This document shows, piece after piece, positions 1 to 6,366 of a DNA stretch of 8,382 nucleotides. Under the pieces are notes generated by a model. The model had not been told where the DNA came from and did no database searches. It was given only the letters and a program-made list of their open reading frames with translations. Both the position numbers and the translations under genes were made by a program. Position 1 is the first letter of the stretch. Every line of letters begins with the position of its first letter. Location of the stretch: contig JACMKJ010000186.1 in the NCBI GenBank assembly GCA_014380155.1, forward strand, positions 1 through 8,382, read 5' to 3'. This DNA is from Rhizobacter sp. Lineage in GTDB: Bacteria; Pseudomonadota; Gammaproteobacteria; Burkholderiales; Burkholderiaceae_C.

Positions 1-194
1 CCCACACGCAGCAGCTCGCTGCGGTTCGCGAAGGCGGGCGGGTTCACGAGCGGCGCATCGGGTGTCATCACGCGGGGCTGCGGCGCGCCGGCTGGCAAGC
101 CGGCGCCGTGGGCCTCCCTCAACTCGATGGCGAAACGATCCACGCCCGTCAGCGGGCGGGTAAGAAAGCGGCCGTTGATGAGAAGGCTGCTCAT
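1..194 (-). CDS. GT4-family glycosyltransferase, N-terminal fragment (cut by window edge)
   Basis: Only the first 64 codons are inside the window; the gene continues past position 1. The start ATG (194-192) overlaps the TGA of the beta-helix gene in an ATGA arrangement, and a GGAG ribosome binding site lies five bases upstream. The protein begins MSSLLINGRFLTRPLTGVDR, followed by FAIEL. This resembles the N-terminus of many GT4/group 1 glycosyltransferases of bacterial polysaccharide clusters, where a short first strand leads into a glycine-rich acceptor-side loop (pattern NGRFLT-x-P-x-TGV-x-R). The family transfers a sugar from a nucleotide donor to a lipid-linked acceptor at the inner face of the cytoplasmic membrane. 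The donor-binding C-terminal domain is not visible, so donor, linkage and intactness are unknown. Its place as last gene of the operon suggests it adds one sugar of the same repeat unit. The reading frame is certain; the family assignment is from the N-terminus only. Confidence 0.72.
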   Translation of the reverse strand, partial: MSSLLINGRFLTRPLTGVDRFAIELREAHGAGLPAGAPQPRVMTPDAPLVNPPAFANRSELLRV

Positions 195-1534
195 CGCAAC
201 TCCACGCCGAGCGTGGGCGACTCTTCTGCCATCACCGACACGCGCCGGCCGGCCGAGGCGGAGGGTACCGATAACGCGCCCGCACCGATGCCACGCAACA
301 CCACCCGGGCGGGGCTCGCCATGCCGGGGCTGGCCTCGACCTTGCCGAAACGCGCCCGCAGATCGCGCACGTTCTCCAGCCACACCGCCGTGCGCGAGGC
401 GCCACGCTCGGCGCAGGCTTCGAGCTCGACACCACTCACTTCGAGCATCTGCAGATCCTTGGCATAGAGGCCGGTGTTGAAAGCGTTGGTGACACGGCAG
501 TCGTTCATCTGAACTTGTTCGCTGGCCTGGATGTACACACCCTCGCCGTCGGTGTTGTCGCGCAACGTGAGGTTGGACATGCGCAGCGTGCCGGTGGCGC
601 CGTTGACGCCTACCAGCCGCGAGCGCGAGTGGCTGATGGTGATGGACGACAAGCGCGCGTTGTGGGCGCGCACGAGTTCGGCGCCGCACTTGTTGCCGGC
701 ACGGCCTTCGATGGCGCCCGCCTGGTCGACGGTGCCGCGCTCGAACACGGCGTTGTGAGGAAAGCGTGTCGCATACGAATCTTCCTGTGCCACGTAGATG
801 CCGCTGCCGCGTGTGCGCGTGATCCGAAACTCCGACACGTTCACATCCGACTGGCCCACCACCGTGATACCGCGTGCGTTGGAGTTGGTGACGACGATGC
901 GTCGCGCCGTGCCGCCCGAGGCATCGGGCAACCTGCGGTAGTTGACGAAGGCCAGGCCGTCGTCGCCGGTGTCCTGGCAGTCGATGTCTTCTGCCAGCGA
1001 CTGGCCGCAGTTGGCGAAGTGCACACCGTCGGCCGAGGTTTTGCGCACACGCGCACCTGACACCACTGGCCGCTGGCACGACTCGAACAAGAGCCCAGCG
1101 CCCTCGAAGCCCTCGACACGCACCCGCTCGACGCGCACGTCGGCCCCGCCCATCACCAGCACGCCTGCGCCGAAGCGGATGCGCTGGCGTGGCTCGCGGC
1201 GCCAGGCGAGCGACGCGCCCGCCAGGGTGACGCCGGTGGCCTGGCGAATCTCCAGCCCGCTGACCGAGGGGTCGTCGCCCATCAGCACGGCACCGGGCTC
1301 GAAGCGGATGCTCCGGCCCGACCCGCGCAGTTGCAGCGTGCGGGCGTAGCGGTAGGTGCCGGCGGCGATGACGAGGTCACCTTCGTAGTCGGTCAGGGCG
1401 CGAACCAGCGCCGCAGTGTCATCGGCGTCGCCATTGCCGCGCGCGCCGAACGAGGCGAGGGTGCGGGCCGCGCCACGGCTTGCCGATGCGAAGCCGATAG
1501 ATGCTGCGCCGAGAAGAAGCCCTCTTCGCTTCAT
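191..1534 (-). CDS. Exported right-handed beta-helix protein (pectate-lyase-3-like), putative EPS lyase, hydrolase or epimerase
   Basis: 447 residues. The N-terminus MKRRGLLLGAASIGFASA looks like a short twin-arginine signal (R3-R4, hydrophobic residues 5-16, A16-S17-A18 as a possible signal peptidase I site); a Sec signal is the alternative. Residues 25-47 (TLASFGARGNGDADDTAALV and following) match the characteristic opening of pectate-lyase-3 beta-helix proteins, with the usual FGA-x-GNG-x-x-DDT pattern. The rest (about 55-430) is a run of short beta-strand turns rich in G, N, V and I with recurrent DG/SG turns, for example SADGVHF at 167-173, TGDDGLAF at 189-196 and GSGIYV at 243-248, as in a right-handed parallel beta-helix. 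Asp-rich turns (D183, D185, D188, D191, D192) could be catalytic or calcium-binding, but I cannot assign an active site. It starts 13 bp after the acyltransferase stop without a clear ribosome binding site. Related proteins in EPS loci are lyases, glycosidases or C5-epimerases; which applies here is open. Confidence 0.8.
   Translation of the reverse strand: MKRRGLLLGAASIGFASASRGAARTLASFGARGNGDADDTAALVRALTDYEGDLVIAAGTYRYARTLQLRGSGRSIRFEPGAVLMGDDPSVSGLEIRQATGVTLAGASLAWRREPRQRIRFGAGVLVMGGADVRVERVRVEGFEGAGLLFESCQRPVVSGARVRKTSADGVHFANCGQSLAEDIDCQDTGDDGLAFVNYRRLPDASGGTARRIVVTNSNARGITVVGQSDVNVSEFRITRTRGSGIYVAQEDSYATRFPHNAVFERGTVDQAGAIEGRAGNKCGAELVRAHNARLSSITISHSRSRLVGVNGATGTLRMSNLTLRDNTDGEGVYIQASEQVQMNDCRVTNAFNTGLYAKDLQMLEVSGVELEACAERGASRTAVWLENVRDLRARFGKVEASPGMASPARVVLRGIGAGALSVPSASAGRRVSVMAEESPTLGVELR
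200..203 (-). promoter_or_regulatory. Ribosome binding site of the partial glycosyltransferase
   Basis: The minus strand reads GGAG, then TTGCG, then ATG. This is a Shine-Dalgarno core with five-base spacing, lying inside the end of the beta-helix gene. It supports the ATG at 194 as the true start. Confidence 0.6.
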
Positions 1535-1547
1535 ACGGACTGCTGGC

Positions 1548-2663
1548 TCATTCGGTGTGCACCTGCGGCAGCTTGCCTGCGCCCACGGGCTTGTCGGCCA
1601 GAAGTTTCTTGAGCCAGGGGTTGGGTGCGATGAAGTTGTAGACCAGAGGAAATCGTTTCAGAACCGTGGCGAGGGTCGCCGGGATCGACAAGGCCAGCAG
1701 CAGCGACAAGAGCAAGGCGGCGAAGTCGCCCACCTGCGGCGCCAACAGCTTGAACGATGTCTTCTCCAGCAGCGAATGTTGCCAAAGGATCAGGATAGTC
1801 GAGGTGCCGAGCCAGCGCAGCACCGACAGGGCTTGACCGTTCCGGATCGACACCGCCGTCGCCACCATCGCCAAGATGCCTGTGAGCGCGATGACGGTGC
1901 TCAGACCGACAGGCCGGTCGTAACGCCAGTTGAGGTCAACCTCGGGGCGCAGGAGAAAGTTCAACGCCAGGAAGATCGCACCGATGGCCAGGGCCGCTCG
2001 CCACTGCGGGGCTGCCAGCCACTGCGTCTGGCCGAGTTGCTGGACGAACAGCCGCCCGATGATGATGTAGCTCGCCCCTGACAGCGCCACCTCTGCACTC
2101 CAGGGCGCGCCGGAGCTGAGCAGGTCGCCCCAGCCGATCTGCCGCACAAGCTGGTAGTCGGTCGTCAGGGCCAGTTGCCACGCGAGTTGCAGCAAGGCAA
2201 ACAGAAACAGCTGCGTGATGACAGCTTGCGGCTTGGTTTTGCCCGCCACCAGCCCCCCGATCTTGTCGAGCATGAACACCAGGACCAACGCAACCGCGAG
2301 GCAAGGAAGGAACCACAGCGGGACGGTGGCGATGGTGTGCCCGGTTCCGTACAGCACACCCATGGCGATATCGGCCAGCGTCGCGTCGGGCTGCAGCCGA
2401 AAGATCATGGGCACGGAGATCAAGGAGATGAAGAAGAAGGGGATCACGCACGACAGCGCGCGGGCGGCGAGCGCCTTGCCGCTCATGCCGTGTTGCAAGG
2501 TCAGGCCCGTGATGAAGAAGAACAGCGGCATGCTGACCGAGAAGATCGCCCGCGCCGAGGCCTCTGAGTAGGCCCAGAGCGCGGGGTGATGCCCGCAGGC
2601 GACAAGCGTGATCCCGATGCCCTTCAGCGCATCGATCCAGGCCAGGCGTGGTGCTGGGCTCAC
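1548..2663 (-). CDS. Acyltransferase-3 family integral membrane protein (polysaccharide O-acetylase-like)
   Basis: 371 residues when started at the GTG at 2663-2661, whose GTGA overlaps the polymerase stop. The frame is open much further upstream, but that part only shadows the polymerase gene, and family homology begins within ten residues of this GTG. Residues 9-26 (WIDALKGIGITLVACGHH) are the typical acyltransferase-3 opening with the conserved H25/H26. Further landmarks are MPLFFFITGL at 45-54, PLWFLP at 115-120 and LGTSTILILWQHSLL at 285-299, near the usual C-terminal histidine-containing helix. About ten hydrophobic segments follow each other. The layout resembles the fucose 4-O-acetylase (NolL-like, COG3594) branch. 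Such proteins move acyl groups, usually acetyl from acetyl-CoA, across the membrane to sugar hydroxyls. Here it probably acetylates the EPS repeat unit. The branch often has FHMPLFF; this protein has S44 at that histidine. The modified sugar cannot be read from sequence. Confidence 0.85.
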   Translation of the reverse strand: MSPAPRLAWIDALKGIGITLVACGHHPALWAYSEASARAIFSVSMPLFFFITGLTLQHGMSGKALAARALSCVIPFFFISLISVPMIFRLQPDATLADIAMGVLYGTGHTIATVPLWFLPCLAVALVLVFMLDKIGGLVAGKTKPQAVITQLFLFALLQLAWQLALTTDYQLVRQIGWGDLLSSGAPWSAEVALSGASYIIIGRLFVQQLGQTQWLAAPQWRAALAIGAIFLALNFLLRPEVDLNWRYDRPVGLSTVIALTGILAMVATAVSIRNGQALSVLRWLGTSTILILWQHSLLEKTSFKLLAPQVGDFAALLLSLLLALSIPATLATVLKRFPLVYNFIAPNPWLKKLLADKPVGAGKLPQVHTE

Positions 2664-3937
2664 TTGCTGCGGCCCAGTTGTTTGACCAGCGAGGCCAGCA
2701 CGAACACCAGCACGATGCCGATCTGCCAGGTGAAGGCGCGCGAGGCACCGAGATAGGGGTACCTGAAGATCTCGAGAAACGACAGGTAGAGCAGCGGGTA
2801 GATCAGCGCGCCGGCCGGGTGGGCCTGGCGATAGAGGTTCAGGGCGTAGCCGGCTGCCAGCGCGATGGCACAGAAGTAGACGATGCCGAGGGGCAAGCCG
2901 ACGTCGTAGACCACAGAAAACACGCCCGACGGGTTGTTGAATTCCTGGTCGACGTAGCGCGCGAGGAACTGGCTGAAGTGGTTGAACTCCGTTCTGGGCT
3001 GGCCCACCAGAACGCCAAACCCTTCGCCCACCCCCAAGGGGAACTTGTGCACCCACAGCAAGGTGTTTTCGAAACGCAGCGAGGGCCACTCGAAGGTGGC
3101 GAGCACACCGGCGCCGTTGTTCAAGGAGGTGTAGTAGTAGCTCGCGAAGCGGCCGATGGCAAATTCCCAGAAGCCGGTCTTGCCGGCATAGGTGTCGGAC
3201 TGCCATGACCTGAAGTACTCGGAGGCTCCGAAGTAGAGGATCAGCAGCGGCACCAGCGCAAATGGCCCCACCATGATCGCCAGCTTTCGTGTGGCCGTCG
3301 GCACGCCCTTCGACAGCTTGAAGCCGGCTGCCACCGCGAACGGTATGGCCGCTTCGATGAGTGCGAGCCGCTCCGACCACGCATAGACGCGAAACAGGGT
3401 CAGCGCCATCAGCAGGGCCGCCAGCGCGTGGTACTTCCGGGCCATGGGCTTGTCGGCATGCACCCAGCAGAACGCGTAGATGGAAAAGAACACCGGCGCC
3501 ATGTTGACCAGCGAGGTGACGCCGGTGGTGGAGCCGATCTCGGTTCGGTCAGGCTTGTAGGTGCCAACCAGGGTCTGGAACAGCAAGACGGGGTTGACGA
3601 AGAACGACTTGAACCAGTAAAGGTAGGCCAGTACAGCGATCAGCCCGACCACCATGCCGGCGCGCAAGTAGTTGTTTTTGTCGGGCGCCTGCAATCCTGG
3701 CGTGATCTTGGTGCCGACCCAGCCCGCGATGGCGATGCACGCCAGGATCAGCGTGGCCATCAAGACGTAGGCGTCGTTGAGGAAGATGTGGCCTCTGACG
3801 GTCAGACCCGGAAAGTTCATGCGGCCCGCAGCTGCCACGAGGATCAGCACCGGGATCAGGAAGCCGAGCGTCAGCCCGTGGGGCGTGATCCACCAGGGGC
3901 TTTCGATCGGGTTGCTGCTTTCTCGTGCGGGGGTCAT
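2660..3937 (-). CDS. Wzy-type oligosaccharide repeat-unit polymerase
   Basis: 425 residues, strongly hydrophobic, with roughly ten to eleven membrane segments (about 20-38, 54-75, 92-109, 143-160, 168-186, 190-206, 218-237, 341-366, 375-390, 400-418) and one large hydrophilic loop at about 238-340. A multi-spanning protein with one big periplasmic loop is characteristic of Wzy O-antigen/EPS polymerases. Supporting short motifs are RTEIGSTTGVTSLVNMAPVF at 131-150, WSERLALIEAAIPF at 187-200 and YYYTSLNNGAG at 267-277, which resemble conserved stretches of betaproteobacterial repeat-unit polymerases. Wzy joins undecaprenyl-linked repeat units at the periplasmic face. The start ATG at 3937 is preceded by an in-frame stop four codons upstream, so no longer form exists; no clear ribosome binding site is visible. 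It lies 30 bp after the kinase gene and overlaps the acyltransferase start by 4 bp. A WaaL-type ligase has a similar topology and is the main alternative, but the EpsF/EpsG neighbours favour polymerase. Confidence 0.8.
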   Translation of the reverse strand: MTPARESSNPIESPWWITPHGLTLGFLIPVLILVAAAGRMNFPGLTVRGHIFLNDAYVLMATLILACIAIAGWVGTKITPGLQAPDKNNYLRAGMVVGLIAVLAYLYWFKSFFVNPVLLFQTLVGTYKPDRTEIGSTTGVTSLVNMAPVFFSIYAFCWVHADKPMARKYHALAALLMALTLFRVYAWSERLALIEAAIPFAVAAGFKLSKGVPTATRKLAIMVGPFALVPLLILYFGASEYFRSWQSDTYAGKTGFWEFAIGRFASYYYTSLNNGAGVLATFEWPSLRFENTLLWVHKFPLGVGEGFGVLVGQPRTEFNHFSQFLARYVDQEFNNPSGVFSVVYDVGLPLGIVYFCAIALAAGYALNLYRQAHPAGALIYPLLYLSFLEIFRYPYLGASRAFTWQIGIVLVFVLASLVKQLGRSK

Positions 3938-3967
3938 GCGGAAGGTGTCACGCGCGGCGCACGAAGG

Positions 3968-4876
3968 TCAGTGCGCGTTCATCACCACACCGGCCAGGCG
4001 GCTTCGCCCGGAGTTCATGGCACCGATGACCTTGTCCATGGCGTCCATGCGGGTGGTGCCCTGGCGGCCCACCGCGATGGAGGCGCCACAACGGGCAGCA
4101 ATCACTCGGGCGTCGGCGCCGCGCGTGAAGGCCGGGGTGTCGACCACCACGTGGTCGAACTTGCTCAACAGCTCTTGCATCAGCAAAGCGAACGCGGGGC
4201 GCTGAAGCAGCTCCATCGGGTTGGGCGGCACGCTGCCGACTGGCATCACAAACAGGCTGGGCAGGTCGGGCACGGTTTGAATGACGTTCGCCTCGGCCCG
4301 CCCGGCGAGCACCGTGCTCAGGCCGACGGCACTGCTGACGCCGAACACCGAGTGCTGGCGCGGCGTGCGCATGTCAGCGTCGACAAGCAGCGTGCGACCG
4401 CCCACCTGCGAGAACGCCACCGCCAGGTTGGCGGCCAGGAAGGTCTTGCCGTCGCCGACATTCGGGGAGACCACGCTCAGCGCCAGCGGGCTGCGGCCGT
4501 TGAGCCCGCTGCCGTGGTTCATCGAAACCTGGCTGCACAGGTCGCGGAACACCTCGGCCTCGGGGCTGAACGGGTCGGCCGCTGCGACCAGCTCCGGGTA
4601 ACGATCGCTGCGCCCCTGCGGCGTGTAGGGATAGTGAAACTGCTGCGACAGCGCCCACAGCACATCGTCATCGCTGGCCAGCTTGAGGGCCACCGCCGCC
4701 TGGCCGAAGCGCATGCCGCTTTCCTGCTGGTACGCAGCGATCTGGCTCACCTCGTCTTGCGACAACCCGCAGGCCTTGCGCAGCAGGTCGCCCATGGAGC
4801 GGTCGTGCAGGCTGGCAGCGCCTGCCGGCTCGCTCTCGAGGGCGCGGGTCGGGGTCTGGCCGTTGGGGTGGGACAT
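3968..4876 (-). CDS. epsG: EpsG-like BY-kinase-family ATPase, chain-length control
   Basis: 302 residues, cytoplasmic. Residues about 27-85 (SMGDLLRKACGLSQ through FHYPY) form the small helical N-terminal domain, similar to the type II secretion ATPase N-domain, that marks EpsG-type proteins of beta-/gammaproteobacterial EPS loci. The P-loop ATPase domain follows: Walker A SPNVGDGKT (137-145, K144), Walker A' LLVDADMR (163-170) and Walker B VVVDTP (243-248). This is the bacterial tyrosine kinase/MinD-like set. Such proteins partner with a Wzc-like membrane protein, here the gene just upstream, to control polymerisation and chain length. Oddly, the chain ends soon after the last family block (AGVVMNAH) and has no tyrosine after Y93, so the usual C-terminal tyrosine cluster is absent. 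The ATG at 4876 lies 39 bp after the EpsF stop and is preceded by CCTCCT rather than a Shine-Dalgarno sequence. A later ATG at residue 28 would lose the tail but keep both domains. Confidence 0.88.
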   Translation of the reverse strand: MSHPNGQTPTRALESEPAGAASLHDRSMGDLLRKACGLSQDEVSQIAAYQQESGMRFGQAAVALKLASDDDVLWALSQQFHYPYTPQGRSDRYPELVAAADPFSPEAEVFRDLCSQVSMNHGSGLNGRSPLALSVVSPNVGDGKTFLAANLAVAFSQVGGRTLLVDADMRTPRQHSVFGVSSAVGLSTVLAGRAEANVIQTVPDLPSLFVMPVGSVPPNPMELLQRPAFALLMQELLSKFDHVVVDTPAFTRGADARVIAARCGASIAVGRQGTTRMDAMDKVIGAMNSGRSRLAGVVMNAH

Positions 4877-4915
4877 AGGAGGTTCGCTGTCGTGTGTGGG
4901 GTGGGCTGCCAGGCG

Positions 4916-6340
4916 TTATCGGGCCGGGCGGGCGAAGCTGCCCAGAATGCGGGTCTTCAACGGGCTGGCCTTCGGGTGGGTCAGCAAGCGAGGTGTGGAG
5001 GCCTTCGGCATGATCACCAGCAAGGGCTGCCGCAGCCCTTCGACCACGTCTTCGACGGTGCGCATGCGACGGTCTCTGATCTCGCGCAGCATCACCGTGG
5101 CGATGGCCAGCAGCACGCCCAGAACAAGCGCCACCGAGACGTTGAGCCACAGCTTGGGTGACGCGGCGCGGGTCGGCGCAGAGGCCTGCCGCAGGATGGA
5201 GACGTTGGTCTGGGTGATCTGGCTCTCCAGGCTGGTCTGGCGGGCCCGCTGGAACACGGCGTCGTAGGCGCTGCGCGCGTTGTCGACGTCGTGCTGCAAG
5301 GCATTGGCTTCGTCGCGCTGGCCCTTCATGCGCAGCACCTTCGCGCGCTGCTCCACCAGCAGGGCGCGAATCTGCGCCTCGCGCGAGCTGGTCATCTGGT
5401 TGCTGGCCACGAGGCCCGACGAGACGCGGCGCTTTTCAGCGTCGATCAGGGTGCGCAACTCGGCCATGCTGCTGTCGATCTCCTTCACCTCGGGGTGCTG
5501 TGCGCCCAGGCGCTGGCGCAGCTCGCCGAGCTTGACCTGCTGGCGAGAGAGGTCTGCATTGAGGGCCGCCACCGCAGGGTGGTTGAACACCTCCGACATC
5601 TTGTCGGAGCTGACGCTGGCCATCTGCTCGCGGCTGCCCGACTCGGCCTTCATCGACTGCAAGGCCACCAACTGCGACGACAACTCGGAAAGCCGCAGGC
5701 TCTCCACGTCGATGCGTTCATCTGAGGCGGCGATGCCATTGCTCTGCAAAAACCGGGAGAGTTTGGACTGGGCTTCTTCGAGGGCCGTGCGCAGCTGCAC
5801 CGAACGCTCGTCAAAAAAGTCGTTGTAGCGTTTGGCCGGCTCGACACGCAGCTCGAGGGTGGTGTCGATGTAGGCCTTGACAATGGCGTTGGCAACGGCA
5901 GCCGCCGTGCCCGGCTCGGTGGCCGTGAAAGTGATCGACATCACACCCGACTCGCGGGTGGGCTGCAGGTCGAGCTTGCGTTGCACCTCTTCGGTGAGCC
6001 AGTTCTGGAACTCGCCTTCACCCTGGGTGTCTTTCAGCCAGCGTTGCTTCCAGGCGGGGTCTTGCGCCAGACCCAGCAACGTGATCGCGCGACGAACCAC
6101 ACGCTCGCTCTGCACCACGTCCATCTGCGTGGCCATGTAGCCGGTAATGAGGGTGGTGCCGAGCACCGTGCCCATGAGGGGGTCGGGTGAGCGCATGTCG
6201 ACCAGCACGGCTGCGGTGGCGCGGTACTGGCGGGGCAGCAACACGCTGAGCAACACGGCCACCGCGATGGCACCGGCGACCACCAGGAAGGCGGCGCGCC
6301 AGCGTGCACGCATCACCACCAACAGACGGGAGAAGGACAT
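4916..6340 (-). CDS. epsF: EpsF-like polysaccharide co-polymerase / chain-length determinant (Wzz/Wzc N-domain family)
   Basis: 474 residues from ATG 6340. First membrane segment at about 17-36 (FLVVAGAIAVAVLLSVLLP), preceded by the family-like opening MSFSRLLVVMRARW. Wzz domain follows with YRATAAVLVD at 39-48. A long, mostly periplasmic alpha-helical/coiled-coil region spans about 170-385, rich in Q, E, R and L heptads. The second membrane segment at about 397-417 is preceded by the proline-rich block APTRAASPK (388-396), the typical polysaccharide co-polymerase signature. The C-terminal cytoplasmic tail (418-474) has RTVEDVVEGL, a stretch common before the kinase-contact region. There is no P-loop, so the ATPase is the separate next gene. 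Such proteins oligomerise at the inner membrane and set polymer length with Wzy. The frame also allows a TTG at 6370 overlapping the previous stop; I prefer 6340 because family homology starts there and AAGG lies ten bases upstream. Confidence 0.88.
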   Translation of the reverse strand: MSFSRLLVVMRARWRAAFLVVAGAIAVAVLLSVLLPRQYRATAAVLVDMRSPDPLMGTVLGTTLITGYMATQMDVVQSERVVRRAITLLGLAQDPAWKQRWLKDTQGEGEFQNWLTEEVQRKLDLQPTRESGVMSITFTATEPGTAAAVANAIVKAYIDTTLELRVEPAKRYNDFFDERSVQLRTALEEAQSKLSRFLQSNGIAASDERIDVESLRLSELSSQLVALQSMKAESGSREQMASVSSDKMSEVFNHPAVAALNADLSRQQVKLGELRQRLGAQHPEVKEIDSSMAELRTLIDAEKRRVSSGLVASNQMTSSREAQIRALLVEQRAKVLRMKGQRDEANALQHDVDNARSAYDAVFQRARQTSLESQITQTNVSILRQASAPTRAASPKLWLNVSVALVLGVLLAIATVMLREIRDRRMRTVEDVVEGLRQPLLVIMPKASTPRLLTHPKASPLKTRILGSFARPAR

Positions 6341-6350
6341 GGGGGTCAGA

Positions 6351-6354
6351 CCTT
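6351..6354 (-). promoter_or_regulatory. Weak ribosome binding site deciding the epsF-like start
   Basis: The minus strand carries AAGG ten bases before the ATG at 6340. It is short and at the long end of normal spacing, but it favours that ATG over the TTG at 6370, which has no such site. Confidence 0.35.
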
Positions 6355-6366
6355 GTGTGGAGCCGC

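Noticed and set aside
515..1060. A 181-codon plus-strand frame antisense to the beta-helix gene.
   Set aside because: It is the mirror of a gene with signal peptide and clear fold pattern; no ribosome binding site or domain supports it.
1416..2081. A 221-codon plus-strand frame over the beta-helix/acyltransferase junction.
   Set aside because: Extreme Q/R/D content and overlap with two supported genes mark it as a shadow frame.
2664..3380. N-terminal extension of the acyltransferase frame making a 610-residue protein.
   Set aside because: It only reads the polymerase gene in another frame, is arginine-rich without hydrophobic pattern, and the family homology begins after the GTG at 2663.
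3428..5161. A 577-codon open frame on the plus strand across the polymerase, kinase and EpsF-like genes, with a perfect AGGAGG at 4877 near a GTG.
   Set aside because: It is antisense to three well-supported genes, is rich in Q, H, R and G as expected for shadow frames of GC-rich DNA, and shows no recognisable domain or membrane pattern.
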